Shown: positions 1 through 7,650 of the stretch, one piece after another
Numbering within the stretch: the stretch's first letter is position 1
How the letters are laid out: each line of letters opens with the position of its first letter
Made by a program: the position numbers and the translations under genes
Assembly: GCF_003363755.1 (NCBI RefSeq)
Contig: NZ_CP031396.1
Location: 4,806,501 to 4,870,500, forward strand
Reading direction: 5' to 3'
From: Pseudomonas protegens
GTDB taxonomy: Bacteria; Pseudomonadota; Gammaproteobacteria; Pseudomonadales; Pseudomonadaceae
Length of the DNA stretch: 64,000 bases
The notes under the pieces: model-generated
What the model was told of the DNA's origin: nothing
Seen by the model: only the letters and a program-made list of their open reading frames with translations
Database searches by the model: none

Positions 1-488
1 ACAGCGGTGGCCTGGTGTCCGATGACCTGATCATCAACCTGGTCAAGGAACGCATCAGCCAGGCCGACTGCGTTAATGGCTTCCTGTTCGACGGCTTCCC
101 GCGCACCATTCCTCAGGCCGAAGCGTTGGTCAAAGCCGGTGTTGAGCTGGACAACGTAGTAGAAATCGCTGTTGACGACGAAGAGATCGTCCAGCGTATT
201 GCCGGCCGCCGGGTGCACGAAGCTTCGGGCCGGGTCTACCACACCGTTTACAACCCGCCGAAGATTGCCGGCAAGGACGACATCACCGGTGAAGACCTGG
301 TGCAGCGCAAGGACGACACCGAAGAAACCGTGCGTCATCGCCTGTCGGTCTATCACTCCCAGACCAAGCCGCTGGTGGAGTTCTACCAGCAACTGGCCGC
401 GGCTCAAGGCAAACCGAAGTACAGCCATATCCCTGGCGTGGGTTCGGTGGAAGTGATCACCGCCAAGGTGCTCGAAGCCCTGAGCTGA
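1..488 (+). CDS. adk: Adenylate kinase, 3' part (5' end outside window)
   Basis: The reading frame is open from the left edge, so only about 161 C-terminal residues of a roughly 215-residue enzyme are present. The enzyme interconverts ATP plus AMP and two ADP in the cytoplasm. Visible features are the conserved FDGFPRT segment of the NMP/core region, the LID domain beginning at GRRVHEASGR, and the RKDDTEETVRHRL segment carrying the conserved arginines of the closing LID. The LID has HEASG rather than four cysteines, so it is the zinc-free Gram-negative type. A strong hairpin terminator follows directly. adk next to tsaB is the usual Pseudomonas order (PA3686-PA3685). Confidence 0.97.
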   Translation, partial: SGGLVSDDLIINLVKERISQADCVNGFLFDGFPRTIPQAEALVKAGVELDNVVEIAVDDEEIVQRIAGRRVHEASGRVYHTVYNPPKIAGKDDITGEDLVQRKDDTEETVRHRLSVYHSQTKPLVEFYQQLAAAQGKPKYSHIPGVGSVEVITAKVLEALS

Positions 489-510
489 GTTGCCTGATCG
501 TTTGATCGTT

Positions 511-540
511 CAACGGCCCGCTTGCGGGCCGTTGCTGTTT
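511..540 (+). terminator. Rho-independent terminator after adk
   Basis: A perfect 10-bp inverted repeat (CAACGGCCCG at 511-520, CGGGCCGTTG at 525-534) has a CTTG loop and is followed by a T-rich stretch. It lies 22 bases after the adk stop and just before tsaB, so tsaB is probably at least partly transcribed from its own promoter. Confidence 0.85.
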
Positions 541-578
541 ATAATGCGTCACTTTTTTCAATGCCAATGGAACCCCCG

Positions 579-1253
579 ATGAGCACCTTGCTGGCCCTGG
601 ACACCGCGACTGAAGCTTGCTCCGTTGCTTTGCTGCATGACGGCAAGGTTACGAGCCATTACGAGGTGATTCCCCGCCTGCATGCGCAGAAGCTGTTGCC
701 GATGATCCAGGAGCTGCTGGCCAATGCCGGCACTACCTTGCAGGCGGTGGATGCGATTGCCTTTGGCCGTGGCCCCGGCGCTTTCACCGGCGTGCGGATC
801 GCCATTGGCGTGGTGCAGGGGCTGGCCTTCGCCCTGGAGCGTCCGGTGCTGCCGGTGTCCAACCTGGCGGTGCTGGCCCAGCGCGCCTTGCGTGAGCACG
901 GTGCGACCCAGGTGGCCTCGGCCATCGATGCGCGCATGGATGAAGTCTATTGGGGCTGCTACCGGGAAACGGCTGGCGAGATGCGTCTGGTGGGCGCCGA
1001 AGCGGTGCTGCCGCCGGAAGTCGCGGCCTTGCCGGAAGGGGCCAGCGGCGACTGGTTCGGCGCGGGCACCGGCTGGGGTTATGGCGAGCGCATCGCGGTC
1101 CCTCTCAGTGGTCAGGACGCGGGCATGCTGCCCCACGCCGAAGACCTGCTGACCCTGGCGAAATTTGCCTGGGAGCGGGGCGAAGCGATAGTTGCCGACG
1201 ACGCACAACCGGTCTATCTGCGCGACAAGGTGGCCACGCCCAAAGCCCGTTGA
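579..1253 (+). CDS. tsaB: tRNA threonylcarbamoyladenosine biosynthesis protein TsaB
   Basis: TsaB (YeaZ) is the ASKHA-fold partner that, with TsaD and TsaE, transfers the threonylcarbamoyl group to A37 of ANN-decoding tRNAs. The protein is 224 residues, a normal length. It starts MSTLLALDTATEACSVAL, the typical N-terminal strand and phosphate-binding turn of the fold, and carries the family motif GRGPGAFTGVR at residues 63-73. The frame is open upstream to 522, but that would put the start inside the adk terminator, so the ATG at 579 is preferred. No strong ribosome-binding site is visible. The gene stands alone, followed by a 186-base gap. Confidence 0.96.
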   Translation: MSTLLALDTATEACSVALLHDGKVTSHYEVIPRLHAQKLLPMIQELLANAGTTLQAVDAIAFGRGPGAFTGVRIAIGVVQGLAFALERPVLPVSNLAVLAQRALREHGATQVASAIDARMDEVYWGCYRETAGEMRLVGAEAVLPPEVAALPEGASGDWFGAGTGWGYGERIAVPLSGQDAGMLPHAEDLLTLAKFAWERGEAIVADDAQPVYLRDKVATPKAR

Positions 1254-1439
1254 GGGTTGTCCAAGTGTTTGCGGGGGTTCAGATTTTTTCGGTGTAAACC
1301 GGCCAATCGTCTGGTTTTCGGAGTCGATTCTGCTCGGGTTTAAACCTTTTGGCTTTTCTGTGTTCTAGTTATCACTTGGGCATTTGCTAAGTCGAAGCGG
1401 TGCCGCTAAATTGCCATCATTGACCCCGGGCTTTTCAGT

Positions 1440-1742
1440 ATGCGCATAGACGGCATCTCCTCTCAGTCCTACCCCATCAAGCGCAAGCCTCGTAAAGGCC
1501 TGGCGCTGGTAGACGAGTCTCTGGACGATGACGACGCCATTGAAGTCCAGTCCGAACCTTCGACTCAAAGCCGTTCCCAGGCATCTGCCCCCCGCACCGG
1601 TAATCTCCCCGCCCGTCCTCAGGACATGATCTTTCAGCGCGCGATGAAAAAGAGCGTGGCCAATGCCCTGGCCAGCTACCTGACCACCGCCGGGTTTGTC
1701 GATTGGGATCTGGAAGTGGTGGGGCTCGACCTGTACATCTGA
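1440..1742 (+). CDS. Conserved small hypothetical protein (100 aa)
   Basis: I do not recognise a named family. The protein is basic at the N-terminus (YPIKRKPRKG), has an acidic patch (DESLDDDD) and a low-complexity Ser/Gln/Pro middle, and ends in a plausible folded stretch (residues 60-100) with MKKSVANALASYLTTAGFVDWDLEV. There is no signal peptide or membrane segment, so a cytoplasmic location is likely. Its TGA stop overlaps the ATG of the following DUF72 gene by one base, which suggests co-translation. A protein of this kind lies in the same neighbourhood in other pseudomonads (recollection). The ribosome-binding site is poor, so the start is not certain. Confidence 0.7.
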   Translation: MRIDGISSQSYPIKRKPRKGLALVDESLDDDDAIEVQSEPSTQSRSQASAPRTGNLPARPQDMIFQRAMKKSVANALASYLTTAGFVDWDLEVVGLDLYI

Positions 1743-2599
1743 TGCTGCCTTATTTCCTGGGTTGTCCTTCCTGGAGCGAAAACGCCTGGCGTGAGTACCT
1801 GTACCCGGAGGATGCGCGACCCACTGATTTCCTTGGCCTGTACTCCCAGGTCTTCAATGCCGTTGAAGGCAACACCACCTTCTATGCACGGCCCGCGCCC
1901 GGCACTGTGCAGCGCTGGGCCCAGATCATGCCCGAGCACTTTCGTTTCACCGCCAAGTTTCCCGGTGACATCAGCCACGGTGGTGACCTGCGCGAACAAC
2001 TGAGCGCTGCCCAGACCTTTATCCAGTTGCTCAGCCCCCTGGGGGAACGTGTGTCGCCCCTGTGGCTGCAATTGCCGGCCAGCTTCGCCCCGCAGCGTCT
2101 GGTGGAATTGGCGGGCTTTATCGAGGGCCTGGAGCGGCCGCTGGCGGTGGAGGTCCGGCATCCGGAGTTCTTTGCCAAAGGCGATGCGGAGCGCATGCTC
2201 AACCGACTGTTGCGTGAGCGTGGCGTCGAGCGTATCTGCCTTGATCCACGGGCCTTGTTCAGTTGCACGTCCACTGCTCCCGCGGTGCTGCACGCCCAGT
2301 CGAAAAAGCCCAAGGTGCCGCCGCGACCTGCGGCGTTCACCCAGTTTCCGCAAGTGCGCTTCATCGGTCATCCGGAGCTTGAGGCCAACGATCCATTTCT
2401 CGTGCCCTGGATCGACAAGGTCGCCGGCTGGATCGAAGAGGGGCGTACCCCTTATGTCTTCCTGCATACCTCGGACAACCGACTGGCCGCTGAACTGGCT
2501 CGCCGTTTTCATGGCCAGCTGATGCAACGTTTGCCTGGCTTGCCCGCGTTGCCTGAGTTATACAGAGAGCCCGCCGCGGAGCAGCTCGGCTTGCTCTGA
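1742..2599 (+). CDS. DUF72 family protein (YecE-like)
   Basis: This 285-residue protein has the hallmarks of the DUF72 TIM-barrel family: a GCPSWSENAW start, a central F-N-A-V-E-G-N-T-T-F-Y motif (residues about 38-48) and HFRFTAKFPGDISH. The biochemical role of the family is not established, although structural resemblance to sugar-phosphate isomerases or endonuclease IV-like barrels has been noted. The start is the ATG overlapping the preceding stop (TGATG). An upstream in-frame extension to 1703 would overlap the previous gene by 40 bases and is rejected. It lies with the small gene before it and the PEP-mutase-like gene after it, a probable short operon. Confidence 0.9.
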   Translation: MLPYFLGCPSWSENAWREYLYPEDARPTDFLGLYSQVFNAVEGNTTFYARPAPGTVQRWAQIMPEHFRFTAKFPGDISHGGDLREQLSAAQTFIQLLSPLGERVSPLWLQLPASFAPQRLVELAGFIEGLERPLAVEVRHPEFFAKGDAERMLNRLLRERGVERICLDPRALFSCTSTAPAVLHAQSKKPKVPPRPAAFTQFPQVRFIGHPELEANDPFLVPWIDKVAGWIEEGRTPYVFLHTSDNRLAAELARRFHGQLMQRLPGLPALPELYREPAAEQLGLL

Positions 2600-2632
2600 G
2601 GCGTCTTCATTGCCTTCTTCTGGAGCGAGCAA

Positions 2633-3463
2633 ATGGACGCGCAAACCCTTCGAGCCAATGCCTTCAAGGCCCTGCATGAACGTGCCGGCGCCTTTGTCAT
2701 ACCCAACCCCTGGGATGCCGGTTCCGCGAAGATGCTGGCCGGTCTCGGGTTCGAGGCCCTGGCCACCACCAGCGCCGGTTATGCCTTCTCCCTGGGGCGT
2801 CCGGATGCCGAGGGCGCCGTCAGCCTGGAAGACACCCTGGACAATGTGCGGGTCATAGTCGGTGCCAGCAGCCTGCCGGTGGCGGTGGACTTGGAAAACG
2901 GTTTTTCCGACAGTCCTGAAGGTTGCGCCCAAGCCCTGTTGTTGGCGGCAGCCAGTGGGGTGGTTGGAGGCTCGATCGAGGACGCCAGCGGTCGCGCCGA
3001 CGACCCTATCTATGACTTCAACCTGGCGGTGGAGCGTATCGAGGCTTGTGCTGCCGCCGTGCGCAGCTTGCCATTCCCCTTCATCCTGACTGCCCGGGCG
3101 GAGAATCTGCTCCACGGTCGTGATGATCTGCCGGACACCATTCGCCGCTTGCAGGCCTTTGCCGAAGCCGGTGCCGATGTACTCTATGCTCCGGCCCTGC
3201 GCAGCGCCGAGGAGATTGTGCAGGTGGTACGGGCTGTGGCGCCCAAGCCGGTGAACGTGCTGATGTCTGGTGGCCTCAACCTGAGCGTGGCGCAACTGGC
3301 GGAGCTGGGGGTCAAGCGCATCAGTGTCGGTTCGGCCCTGGCCCGGGCCGCCTACGGTGCTTTCTACCGGGCTGCGGAGGATATCCGCGAGCATGGTCGC
3401 TTTGATTTTGCCGATCGTGCGATGCCGTTTCGGCAGATCAATCAATTGTTCAGACAGCCATAA
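2633..3463 (+). CDS. Isocitrate lyase/PEP mutase family protein
   Basis: This 276-residue TIM-barrel protein belongs to the PEP mutase/isocitrate lyase superfamily, whose members make or break C-C or P-C bonds next to a carboxylate with Mg2+. Visible marks are IPNPWDAGSAKML near the N-terminus, the metal-binding region VAVDLENGFSD, GGSIED (equivalent to the superfamily's conserved ED pair) and ILTARAENLL. It lacks the KKCGH-type catalytic loop of true isocitrate lyases and is much shorter than them, so isocitrate lyase itself is excluded. The substrate is unknown; 2-methylisocitrate lyase-like or oxaloacetate-decarboxylase-like chemistry is possible. The extensin-like gene follows after only 13 bases. 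Confidence 0.87.
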   Translation: MDAQTLRANAFKALHERAGAFVIPNPWDAGSAKMLAGLGFEALATTSAGYAFSLGRPDAEGAVSLEDTLDNVRVIVGASSLPVAVDLENGFSDSPEGCAQALLLAAASGVVGGSIEDASGRADDPIYDFNLAVERIEACAAAVRSLPFPFILTARAENLLHGRDDLPDTIRRLQAFAEAGADVLYAPALRSAEEIVQVVRAVAPKPVNVLMSGGLNLSVAQLAELGVKRISVGSALARAAYGAFYRAAEDIREHGRFDFADRAMPFRQINQLFRQP

Positions 3464-3476
3464 AGCGGGACATTCT

Positions 3477-4175
3477 GTGCGGGTGGTGAGAATTCTGGGC
3501 GTCCTGTTGTTGCTGGGCGCCTTGTTGTTGATCGGTATACGCCTGGGCTGGGTGCCGCTGGCGGATGCCTGGAACCCTTGGGCGCCGCTGGATGTAAGGG
3601 CCAAGCCGAATCTGTTGACCCGCTTCAAGCTGGCGCGGCTGCGGGACGATCCGCAGCTGTGCGACGAGGTGCTTGGCCGCTCTGGCCTGCGCACCAGTCG
3701 CCAGCCCGACAGTCGTGGTGATGTGGCCTGCCCATTGAGCAATACCTTGCGCGTGCAAGGTGGTGATGTCGCCTTGAGCAGCAGCTTCCTTGCCAGTTGC
3801 CCACTGGCGGTGGCCTTTGCCCTTTATGAGCGCCACGGGCTGCAGCCCGCGGCACAGGCGGTGTATGGGCAGCGCGTGGCGCGGGTCGATCATCTGGGCA
3901 GTTTTGCCTGCCGCAACATGTACAGTCGTGAGAATGGTGCTCGCAGTCAGCACGCCAGTGCCAACGCCCTGGACATTGCCGGTTTTCGACTGGCGGACGG
4001 GCGCAGCATCAGTGTGCTCAAGGATTGGCCGAAGGACAGCGATGCGGGACGTTTTTTGCGGCTGGCCCGGGACGGTGCCTGCGATGCATTCAATGTGGTG
4101 CTGGGGCCGGATTATAACAGCGCCCATCGCAACCATTTTCATCTGGATGTAGGGCCTTGGTGGATATGTCGCTGA
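3477..4175 (+). CDS. Extensin-like domain protein, membrane-anchored
   Basis: This 232-residue protein has one N-terminal hydrophobic segment (about residues 5-20) and then an extensin-like C-terminal domain. It carries several cysteines likely to form periplasmic disulfides, a SQHASANALDI motif and a C-terminal HRNHFHLD motif. The His/Asp pattern resembles LAS/M15-type zinc peptidases acting on peptidoglycan, so a periplasmic wall role is plausible but inferred. I chose the GTG at 3477 because the longer frame to 3324 overlaps the previous gene by 140 bases. GTG GTG codons nearby leave the start uncertain by a few residues. Confidence 0.85.
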   Translation: MRVVRILGVLLLLGALLLIGIRLGWVPLADAWNPWAPLDVRAKPNLLTRFKLARLRDDPQLCDEVLGRSGLRTSRQPDSRGDVACPLSNTLRVQGGDVALSSSFLASCPLAVAFALYERHGLQPAAQAVYGQRVARVDHLGSFACRNMYSRENGARSQHASANALDIAGFRLADGRSISVLKDWPKDSDAGRFLRLARDGACDAFNVVLGPDYNSAHRNHFHLDVGPWWICR

Positions 4176-4184
4176 GGAGCCGGC

Positions 4185-4802
4185 TCAGGCGGCGATGCGC
4201 AGGTTCTGCAGAATCAGTGGACGTGCCCAGCCGATGTCGAAGTCCATCTGCCGCTGTTGCTCGATAAGCTCCTGCGGCGGGAACGGTTCGGCCGGTTTAT
4301 CCAGCAGGTCCAGTTCGAATTCGGCGATGGGCAGGTGCAGCGGACGTGGTTCCGGCGCCGGGCCGGGGGCCGGCAGCGGCAGACCGGCATTGAGCACGAT
4401 CGGGCGGACCCAGCCACTCTCAAAGTCCTGCTGACGTTGCTGGGCAACGATTTCTTCCGGCGGGAAGGGCGGAGCCGGCTTGTCCAGCAGTTCCATTTCG
4501 AATTCGGCGATCGGCAGGAACAGCGGTTCAGGGGGACGAATCTCGGTGTCCTGAATATCGCAATGGCGCTGGTTGACGATCTGCGTCAGTACATCGGTGC
4601 CGCCAACCGGTTCCACGGGACCATCGATGGCCACGGCGGGCAGCCCGTCAACGCTCGTGCCTTCTCCCTGTTGCTCGGCCAGGGCCTGGGCAAAGAAGTC
4701 CTGCCACAGATGGCTGACGCCGCTCAGTGCCTGGGAGTTGCGTAGGCCATAGTCGCCGTGGCGAGAGATATAACCTATCGATGTGCGTTGAATGTCTGAC
4801 AT
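4185..4802 (-). CDS. Conserved hypothetical protein with duplicated 47-residue motif
   Basis: I do not recognise a function for this 205-residue soluble protein. Its C-terminal half holds two near-identical copies of a motif of about 47 residues (about 93-139 and 153-200). Each begins with LPIAEFE, continues LLDKPA-x-PFPP, then QQRQ-x-DF, and closes GW-x-RP. They are separated by a Pro/Ala-rich linker (PLPAPGPAPEP). A weaker third relic (IVNQRHCD...IRP, about 75-90) precedes them. There is no signal peptide or membrane segment. It is convergent with the extensin-like gene and divergent from rsmJ, so it has its own promoter in the 93-base gap it shares with rsmJ. The N-terminus (MSDIQRTSIGYISRHGDYGL) contains no known domain. 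Confidence 0.8.
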   Translation of the reverse strand: MSDIQRTSIGYISRHGDYGLRNSQALSGVSHLWQDFFAQALAEQQGEGTSVDGLPAVAIDGPVEPVGGTDVLTQIVNQRHCDIQDTEIRPPEPLFLPIAEFEMELLDKPAPPFPPEEIVAQQRQQDFESGWVRPIVLNAGLPLPAPGPAPEPRPLHLPIAEFELDLLDKPAEPFPPQELIEQQRQMDFDIGWARPLILQNLRIAA

Positions 4803-4895
4803 TGCTCTCGGTCGACGCTGAGCTCTGGCAAAATGGCCGATAGTTCTGTTATCGGCAGTTTTTGCCGATCATTAATTTTTTGAGTGTGTTTTCAG

Positions 4896-5678
4896 ATGAA
4901 TGAGCAACCCGCGGCCTGCCGCATCAAAGTCGAGGCCCTGGACGCTGGATTCGCGCCGCAGGCTCAGCAATGGGCACAACGCCTGGGACTGCCGTTGCAG
5001 ATCGACGAGGCCGAGTTTGCCCTGCAGGTGGGTGAGCAGGGGCTGCAATTGCAGCAACTGGGCGCCGATGCACCAGGACCGGTGCGGGTGGACTTTGTTG
5101 AAGGCGGAGCGGCCCACCGGCGGCTGTACGGTGGTGGCAGCGGGCAGATGATTGCCAAGGCGGTGGGCGTTGCTCAGGGCGTGCGGCCACGGGTGCTGGA
5201 TGCCACGGCAGGCTTGGGCAAGGACGGGTTTGTCCTGGCTACCCTCGGCTGTGAGATGAGTCTGATCGAGCGCCAGCCATTGATTGGTGCGCTGCTGGAG
5301 GACGGGTTGGCCCGGGGGGCGCTGGACGCCGAGGTGGCGCCTATCGTTGCCCGCATGCGCTTGCTCAAGGGCAACTCTATCGAGCTGATGCGCAACTGGG
5401 AGGGCGAGCCGCCTCAGGTGATCTACCTCGATCCGATGTTTCCCCATCGGGAGAAAAGCGCCTTGGTGAAAAAGGAAATGCGTCTGTTCCGGCCGTTGGT
5501 GGGGGACGACAATGACGCTCCGGCACTGCTGGCCGCAGCCCTGGCCCTGGCCAGCCATCGAGTGGTGGTCAAGCGCCCGCGCAAGGCACCGTGCATTGAA
5601 GGGCCGAAGCCAAGCCATGGACTGGAAGGCAAATCCAGTCGCTACGATATCTACCCGAAGAAGGCCCTCAAGGCCTGA
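4896..5678 (+). CDS. rsmJ: 16S rRNA m2G1516 methyltransferase RsmJ
   Basis: RsmJ (YhiQ) uses S-adenosylmethionine to methylate the 2-amino group of G1516 in 16S rRNA. The 260-residue protein shows the SAM-binding strand VLDATAGLGKDGFVLATLGC, then the acidic loop LIERQP, and the family motif IYLDPMFPHREKSA, whose DPMFP resembles the DPPY-type N-methyltransferase catalytic loop. The ATG at 4896 gives the typical start; the frame extends upstream to 4884 only by four residues. It lies divergent from the repeat-containing protein gene. A REP cluster follows the stop. Confidence 0.95.
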   Translation: MNEQPAACRIKVEALDAGFAPQAQQWAQRLGLPLQIDEAEFALQVGEQGLQLQQLGADAPGPVRVDFVEGGAAHRRLYGGGSGQMIAKAVGVAQGVRPRVLDATAGLGKDGFVLATLGCEMSLIERQPLIGALLEDGLARGALDAEVAPIVARMRLLKGNSIELMRNWEGEPPQVIYLDPMFPHREKSALVKKEMRLFRPLVGDDNDAPALLAAALALASHRVVVKRPRKAPCIEGPKPSHGLEGKSSRYDIYPKKALKA

Positions 5679-5685
5679 ACCCGAT

Positions 5686-5798
5686 GTAGGCGCCGGCTTG
5701 CTGGCAAAAGCGGTTTCAGGGGCGGGCTCCTGGTTGGAGGAGCCGGCTTGCCGGCGAAGGCGATCTCAAGCCTCTTCGCTGGCAAGCCAGCTCCTACA
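5686..5798. repeat. REP cluster (three units)
   Basis: Three related GC-rich units are present: one starting GTAGGCGCCGGCTTGCTGGC at 5686, a second around 5737-5762 (GGAGCCGGCTTGCCGGCGAA) and an inverted third ending CCAGCTCCTAC near 5797. The last two form a classic REP inverted pair (BIME-like). They lie between convergent rsmJ and mexL, where they may stop or stabilise transcripts. Confidence 0.85.
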
Positions 5799-5825
5799 CC
5801 AGCCTGCTCCCGCACATGCCGGTTT

Positions 5826-6461
5826 CTATGGCCGGTAGGCGCGCATGAACAGATCCACCACTTCTTGCACGTGCTCTTCCGCAGCGGGGCCTCTCAAGGG
5901 CTCGCCGCAACCATAGAGCAGGCGGAAGTTCGCCCCGCCCTTGAGCATGCAGAAGAAATGCTCGGCGGCATTGCGCGGCTTGTCGATGTGCAAGGTGCCC
6001 AACTGATTGATTCGCCCCAGCAGCCGTTCCATACCCTGCAGTACGCGTTCGGGGCCGGCCTCAATGAACATTTGCGAGAGCTTGGGATCCTGATTGCCCA
6101 GGGCCATGATCAAGCGATGCAGGTTCACCGACTCGTCGCTGTTGATCAGCTGATGAAAGCCTCGTGCGATGTTCAACAGGACGCCTCGCACCGGTGTGTC
6201 GGGCGTCAGTTCGTAGATCAGCGTGGGCAGCTGCTCTTCGCACTTGGCCACCACGGCGGCGGTGAACAGGGTCTCTTTGTCGTTGAAATGGCTATAGACC
6301 GTGAGTTTTGAAACGCCGGCTTCGGCGGCGACCGCATCCATGCTGGTACTGGCGTAGCCATTGCTCAGAAACAGGTTTTTCGCTGCTTCGAGAATGGCCT
6401 GGCGCTTGGCCAGATCCTTGGGCCTGCCTGGCCCAACGTTTGCGGAGTGATTGTCGGACAT
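5826..6461 (-). CDS. mexL: TetR-family repressor, MexL orthologue
   Basis: This 211-residue TetR regulator has its helix-turn-helix at about residues 39-60 (MDAVAAEAGVSKLTVYSHF), followed by the usual all-helical ligand and dimer domain. It is divergently transcribed from an RND adaptor-transporter pair. In P. aeruginosa the same order (PA3678-PA3676) is mexL-mexJ-mexK, where MexL represses mexJK and itself; the closely matching lengths support orthology. The shared 94-base intergenic region contains a palindrome that overlaps the mexJ -10 element. The inducing ligand cannot be read from sequence. Confidence 0.9.
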   Translation of the reverse strand: MSDNHSANVGPGRPKDLAKRQAILEAAKNLFLSNGYASTSMDAVAAEAGVSKLTVYSHFNDKETLFTAAVVAKCEEQLPTLIYELTPDTPVRGVLLNIARGFHQLINSDESVNLHRLIMALGNQDPKLSQMFIEAGPERVLQGMERLLGRINQLGTLHIDKPRNAAEHFFCMLKGGANFRLLYGCGEPLRGPAAEEHVQEVVDLFMRAYRP

Positions 6462-6474
6462 TTTTTCGCTGTTA

Positions 6475-6522
6475 ATACTGGACTGGTGAGTTTGCTATTA
6501 ATAACATACCGGCCAGTATAAT
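6475..6522 (+). promoter_or_regulatory. mexL/mexJ divergent promoter and probable MexL operator
   Basis: A 14-bp near-perfect palindrome (ATACCGGCCAGTAT, 6506-6519) runs into a consensus -10 box TATAAT at 6517-6522 for mexJ. A TTGCTA at 6492-6497 is a possible -35 with a long 19-bp spacer. A second half-site ATACTGG lies at 6475-6481, an exact inverted match of CCAGTAT at 6513-6519. Repressor binding here would block polymerase directly. Assignment to MexL is inferred from position. Confidence 0.65.
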
Positions 6523-6555
6523 TATTCCAAGCACCATTAGCGAAAGGTCGCCGCC

Positions 6556-7644
6556 ATGTTCCGCTATGCCTTGCCAGTCAGCCTGGCTTTTTTTCTGTCT
6601 GCTTGTGGGCACGAAGAGCCCGTTCAAATTGGCGTCCGACCGGCCATGGTGGTCCAGCCAGAGCCTTCGGCGCGGGTTTCGGACAGTTATCCGGGCGAGG
6701 TGCGAGCCCGCTACGAACCCGACCTGGCGTTTCGTATCGGTGGCAAGGTCAGTCGACGACTGGTGGAAGAGGGCGAGCGGGTCAAGGCCAATCAGCCCCT
6801 GGCCGAACTCGATCCCCAGGATGTTCGCCTGCAACTGGAGGCCACTCGGGCCCAGGTCACGGCGGCCACTGCCAACCTCAATCTGGTGCGCGCCGAGCGT
6901 GATCGCTACAAGACCCTGCTGGAGCGGCAGATGGTCAGCCATTCCCAATACGACAACGCCGAAAACCTCTACCGTGCTGGTGAAGCACGCCTGAAGCAGA
7001 TCAAGGCCGAGTTCGACGTGGCCAACAACCAGGCCGGTTATGCCGTGCTGCGTGCCCCGCAGGATGGCGTGGTAGCCAAGCGCGCAGTGGAAGTGGGGCA
7101 AGTGGTGGCGGCCGGGCAGACGGTCTTTACCCTGGCCACTGACGGTGAGCGTGAGGTGCTGATCAGCTTCCCCGAGCAGAACTACGGTCGCTTCAAGGTC
7201 GGCCAGCCAGTCTCGGTGGAACTCTGGACCCAGCCGGGCCAACGTTTCGACGGGCGCATCCGCGAGCTGTCCCCGGCTGCTGATCCCAAGTCCCGGACCT
7301 TTGCCGCACGCATTGCCTTCAGTGCCGGCGAGGTTCCGGCGGAGTTGGGCCAGAGCGCCAGGGTGTTCATCCAGAGCGCTGATGCGCTGTCGCTGTCGGT
7401 GCCGTTGTCGGCGCTGACTGCCGAAGGGGGCGCGACCTACGTTTGGCGAGTCGATGCCAACAACACCTTGCACAAGACGCCGGTACGGGTCGGTGCCTTC
7501 GGTGAGAAGACAGTGCCGGTGCTCGAAGGTTTGAGCGCCAGCGATTGGGTGGTGGCAGCCGGGGTGCATGTGCTCCATGAGGGTTTGCAGGTGCGCCCGG
7601 TGGATCGCTCCAACCGTGTGGTCAATCTGGCGGTCAAGGAGTAG
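6556..7644 (+). CDS. mexJ: RND efflux periplasmic adaptor lipoprotein MexJ
   Basis: This is the membrane-fusion adaptor of an RND pump, 362 residues. The signal peptide ends in a lipobox (LSAC, Cys17), so the mature protein is probably lipid-anchored to the inner membrane. Then come the biotinyl-lipoyl half-motif (DLAFRIGGKVSRRLVEEGER), an alpha-hairpin coiled coil (about residues 100-160), the second lipoyl half (GYAVLRAPQDGVVAKRAVEV) and beta-barrel and membrane-proximal domains. It is followed 6 bases later by mexK. P. aeruginosa MexJ is 367 residues and works with OprM or OpmH, neither of which is encoded here. Confidence 0.92.
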   Translation: MFRYALPVSLAFFLSACGHEEPVQIGVRPAMVVQPEPSARVSDSYPGEVRARYEPDLAFRIGGKVSRRLVEEGERVKANQPLAELDPQDVRLQLEATRAQVTAATANLNLVRAERDRYKTLLERQMVSHSQYDNAENLYRAGEARLKQIKAEFDVANNQAGYAVLRAPQDGVVAKRAVEVGQVVAAGQTVFTLATDGEREVLISFPEQNYGRFKVGQPVSVELWTQPGQRFDGRIRELSPAADPKSRTFAARIAFSAGEVPAELGQSARVFIQSADALSLSVPLSALTAEGGATYVWRVDANNTLHKTPVRVGAFGEKTVPVLEGLSASDWVVAAGVHVLHEGLQVRPVDRSNRVVNLAVKE

Positions 7645-7650
7645 TCCCCG

